Notes under the pieces: model-generated
Databases searched by the model: none
What the model saw: the letters and a program-made list of their open reading frames with translations, nothing else
Told to the model about the DNA's origin: nothing
In this document: positions 6,624 to 8,751 of the stretch, piece after piece
Layout: each line of letters opens with the position of its first letter
Numbering within the stretch: position 1 is the first letter of the stretch
Origin: a bacterium
GTDB lineage: Bacteria > Cyanobacteriota > Vampirovibrionia > Gastranaerophilales > Gastranaerophilaceae
Length of the DNA: 8,751 bases
NCBI GenBank assembly: GCA_017995595.1
Contig: JAGOIO010000046.1
Coordinates: 1 to 8,751 of the forward strand
Reading direction: 5' to 3'
Made by a program: the position numbers and the translations under genes

Positions 6624-8127
6624 TAAACGATTAACTGCATTACTAACTATATTTTTTATTTTAGCATTTTTACTTGTTGTTGAAAAATTATTTCCTTCAA
6701 TTTCATACACAATGGGTGTAAGTAATTATAACAAAGGCAATTATTCAGAAGCTTACAATAATTTCAAAATCGCAGTTGAAGCAAATCCTAAAAACAGAGA
6801 TTACAGATACTACCTTGTAGAATCAATGACAAAATTATCTCCGACACTAGATATTCAAAAAGAAATGTATGACATTTCACAAAAGAATTACGCAGATAGT
6901 GCAGATTTAATCGCAGACAGGCAGATTGAACTTTGGAGAAACAGAATTTCATTAAATAGTGGTGAAAATTTTATAGAACAAGCACCTTTTAATGACAGAA
7001 TTTTAAGATGGGATACTACTAAACTACCTATCAAAGTTTATATAAAGCGTTCTACAAGTGCCGCAGGATATTTTACACCACAAATTCAAAAGGCTTTTCT
7101 ACAATGGCAAGCTTCTACAGAAAATATTGTAAATTTTTCATTTGTTAATGACGAAGCAAACGCAAATATTGTCGTAGAAATTCTTGCAAGAAACGGCGGG
7201 CAAAACTGCGTAGATGATAATTGCAAATATACTATCGCATATACAACACCTGAAGTAAGCGGGGACAGATTAAAGAAAATGAATATGAAGTTTTACGCAA
7301 CAGATAACTTCGGAAAAGCATTTTCACAAAGAGAAGTTTATAATACAGCCCTGCACGAAGCAGGACACGCACTTGGAATTATGGGACACAGTTATAATAA
7401 AGATGACGTTATGTATATGGAAAATAACGCTGACAAGATTAATGACAGATTTAAAAGCGATTTTCAACTTATATCACCAAGAGATGTAAATACTTTAAAA
7501 CTATTATACAAACTCATTCCTGACGTAACAAATACAGATTTAGAAGAATTTAATACAAGTCATCAAATATATGCACCAATTTTGCTCGGTGATGACAAAA
7601 CTGTAAATTCCAGAAAGCTTTTAGAAGCAGAAAATTATGTGAACGCAGCACCTCAACTTCCAAACGGTTATATTGATATGGCTGCGGCTTATGCAGAAAG
7701 CAAACAATATAACAATGCCTTACAAACTTTGAATAAGGCTTTTGAACTTTGCTCAAATGACGATGAACGCTATGTCGTTTATTACAACATGGCAGTTATC
7801 TACATGCAAATAGAAGCTTGGGAAAGTGCTATAAAATATGCAGAGCTTGCTAAACAAGCAAATCCGTCTGCTGATATTGACGGAATGAAAGCTATGTTTG
7901 AATATAAATTAAATTATAAAGACCAAGCTATTTCCGATTACAATCTCGCTATAACTCGCCACCCTGAAGACATTATAAATTCAATAAATCTAGCAACAAT
8001 ATATCTAAAGGACTTTAATTTAGCTAAAGCAGGAAAGGTTTTAAACAATTTTGCAAAGAATAATCCTTCTCAAGCTAATGATCCAAAACTTAAAAGATAT
8101 GGATTATTAATGTTCTTTTTCAGATAA
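6556..8127 (+). CDS. Membrane-anchored matrixin-like zinc metalloprotease with TPR repeats
   Basis: This is a 523-residue protein. The start at 6556 lies inside scpB; it is chosen because GAAGGGA (6539-6545) precedes it and because later starts, such as the Met at residue 53, would lose the membrane anchor. Order of parts: a Lys/Asn/Ser-rich cytoplasmic tail (1-25), one hydrophobic segment (26-42) without a clear signal-peptidase site, one TPR-like unit (about 57-90), a protease domain (about 145-320), and about four TPR-like units (370-505). The protease domain has the metzincin layout: WDTTKLPIKVYI near the start, the active-site helix HEAGHALGIMGH (267-278; zinc ligands His 267, His 271 and probably His 278; catalytic Glu 268), then DDVMY with the Met-turn at Met 286. 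The third His is one residue later than in the classical HExxHxxGxxH. Cys 218 and Cys 223 could form a disulfide or bind metal. The expected place of action is outside the cytoplasmic membrane. Substrate unknown. It is the last gene before the hairpin at 8147. Confidence 0.88.
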   Translation: MEKKISAVKTTSNKSNSNKKKNNKRLTALLTIFFILAFLLVVEKLFPSISYTMGVSNYNKGNYSEAYNNFKIAVEANPKNRDYRYYLVESMTKLSPTLDIQKEMYDISQKNYADSADLIADRQIELWRNRISLNSGENFIEQAPFNDRILRWDTTKLPIKVYIKRSTSAAGYFTPQIQKAFLQWQASTENIVNFSFVNDEANANIVVEILARNGGQNCVDDNCKYTIAYTTPEVSGDRLKKMNMKFYATDNFGKAFSQREVYNTALHEAGHALGIMGHSYNKDDVMYMENNADKINDRFKSDFQLISPRDVNTLKLLYKLIPDVTNTDLEEFNTSHQIYAPILLGDDKTVNSRKLLEAENYVNAAPQLPNGYIDMAAAYAESKQYNNALQTLNKAFELCSNDDERYVVYYNMAVIYMQIEAWESAIKYAELAKQANPSADIDGMKAMFEYKLNYKDQAISDYNLAITRHPEDIINSINLATIYLKDFNLAKAGKVLNNFAKNNPSQANDPKLKRYGLLMFFFR

Positions 8128-8146
8128 ATTTTAATTAAAAATTTAA

Positions 8147-8188
8147 AACTAAAAGAGAGAGACCGATTTCTCGGCCTCTCTCTTAGTT
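8147..8188. terminator. Intrinsic terminator hairpin between convergent genes
   Basis: Stem: CCGA (8163-8166) pairs with TCGG (8171-8174) around a TTTC loop. After one A/C mismatch, nine further pairs join 8153-8161 to 8176-8184, and after a two-base bulge AACT (8147-8150) pairs with AGTT (8185-8188). Read leftwards, the stem is followed by a T-rich tract (complement of 8127-8146), the standard form for ending the minus-strand gene. Read rightwards there is no T-run, but the hairpin begins 19 bases after the protease stop codon and may also end that transcript. Confidence 0.85.
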
Positions 8189-8206
8189 ATAAAACATAAT
8201 TAAATT

Positions 8207-8751
8207 TTAAGCTTTAGCATCTACTGGTTGTTGTTGAGCGATATTAGCTTTTTCACTCTGTTTTTTATCTCTAAACTTAGAGAAATAACCTGCAAGAGGT
8301 GTTGCTAAGAATGGAGTTATTACACGTTTACAAAGGATTTGAGTACCTAACAATGTAGTCAAAGCACTGAAACCAATACTTAACCAAGTAAACTTAGAGC
8401 CCTTCAATCCAACAACTTTCTTATTTGTTAAATATTTTTGAATTTTTTCAGGGGCAATATCTAGTCCACCTTTATTCTCTTTTAACTTGTCAGAAAGTTT
8501 ATGTGCAATTTCAACAGTATTTTCTTCGTTCAACTTTTTGCCGAACAAACTTTTTGCCCAACCGGAAGTATGATTTTCAATCCAACGACCGATAACAAAC
8601 TGACCTGCAATATTTAAAACACCGTTCATCAAATCCATAGAACCAACATAACTACGTTGTTCCGGAGACATTTCCTTATTATTCCAACTTTGAGTTGTAT
8701 AATAATAACAATTAACTGCATCTTTTGTCAAAGCTGAAACCAAGGCTGTTC
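8207..8751 (-). CDS. Hydrophobic protein of unknown function, 5' end outside window
   Basis: The frame is open to the right edge. The TTG codon at 8743-8741 is an internal leucine rather than a supported start, because the preceding codons read Thr-Ala and no ribosome site can be seen. About 181 C-terminal residues are visible. Numbering from that TTG, a moderately hydrophobic stretch lies around 40-55 (VLNIAGQFVIGRWI). Residues 70-112 are charged and probably helical. A longer hydrophobic region spans about 118-155 (from FTWLSIGFSALTTLLG to FLATPLAGYF), interrupted by the charged CKR near 138-140; it may form two membrane-spanning helices or a hairpin. The tail is Lys/Gln/Ala-rich and polar. 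There is no catalytic motif. It converges on the metalloprotease gene, sharing the hairpin between them, and belongs to a separate transcription unit. I do not recognise a named family; a membrane-associated role is an inference from hydrophobicity only. Confidence 0.85.
   Translation of the reverse strand, partial: TALVSALTKDAVNCYYYTTQSWNNKEMSPEQRSYVGSMDLMNGVLNIAGQFVIGRWIENHTSGWAKSLFGKKLNEENTVEIAHKLSDKLKENKGGLDIAPEKIQKYLTNKKVVGLKGSKFTWLSIGFSALTTLLGTQILCKRVITPFLATPLAGYFSKFRDKKQSEKANIAQQQPVDAKA

Noticed and set aside
6380..6640. Minus-strand Ser/Cys-rich frame across the end of scpB
   Set aside because: Its Ser/Cys runs are the reverse complement of the GAA/CAA-rich scpB tail; there is no independent support.

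Overview
The window reads as a piece of chromosome from an AT-rich bacterium, with A/T-dominated third codon positions and intergenic DNA. The SMC protein has a cyanobacteria-like head (the segment around S147-E169 resembles cyanobacterial SMCs). Together with the low GC and a membrane-anchored matrixin/TPR protein, this suggests a non-photosynthetic relative of Cyanobacteria (Melainabacteria/Vampirovibrionia, perhaps Gastranaerophilales). That assignment is an inference from protein style, not from a search. No RNA genes, insertion sequences, CRISPR arrays or phage genes are visible, and nothing looks horizontally acquired.

Layout, left to right. (1) Positions 1-587 hold the C-terminal part of a sensor histidine kinase whose 5' end is outside the window. 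(2) Positions 673-1416 encode a 247-residue protein of unknown function with a very basic N-terminus; an AT-rich inverted repeat lies just upstream. (3) A 160-base intergenic region carries a near-consensus sigma70-type promoter (TTGACA, 17 bases, TGTAAT) and, in the leader, a perfect 14-bp palindrome. (4) Positions 1577-6623 encode the complete bacterial condensin: smc, scpA and scpB in order on one strand. (5) Overlapping the scpB end by 68 bases is a 523-residue membrane-anchored zinc metalloprotease with a matrixin-like centre flanked by TPR-type repeats. (6) A strong hairpin at 8147-8188 separates this rightward block from a convergent leftward gene, which is cut by the right edge and encodes a hydrophobic protein of unknown function.

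How the genes fit together. SMC forms the ATP-driven ring arm, ScpA is the kleisin bridging the SMC heads, and ScpB is the winged-helix dimer that binds ScpA, so one transcription unit could supply the whole chromosome-organising complex. A candidate extended -10 element between smc and scpA could allow separate expression of scpAB. The protease is translationally linked to scpB by the overlap. Its anchor, protease domain and repeats point to a job outside the cytoplasmic membrane, so the link may be operon economy rather than shared function. The window is mostly core-genome in character. The least explained items are the metalloprotease with its unusual zinc-motif spacing, the two uncharacterised proteins, and the palindrome in the smc leader.
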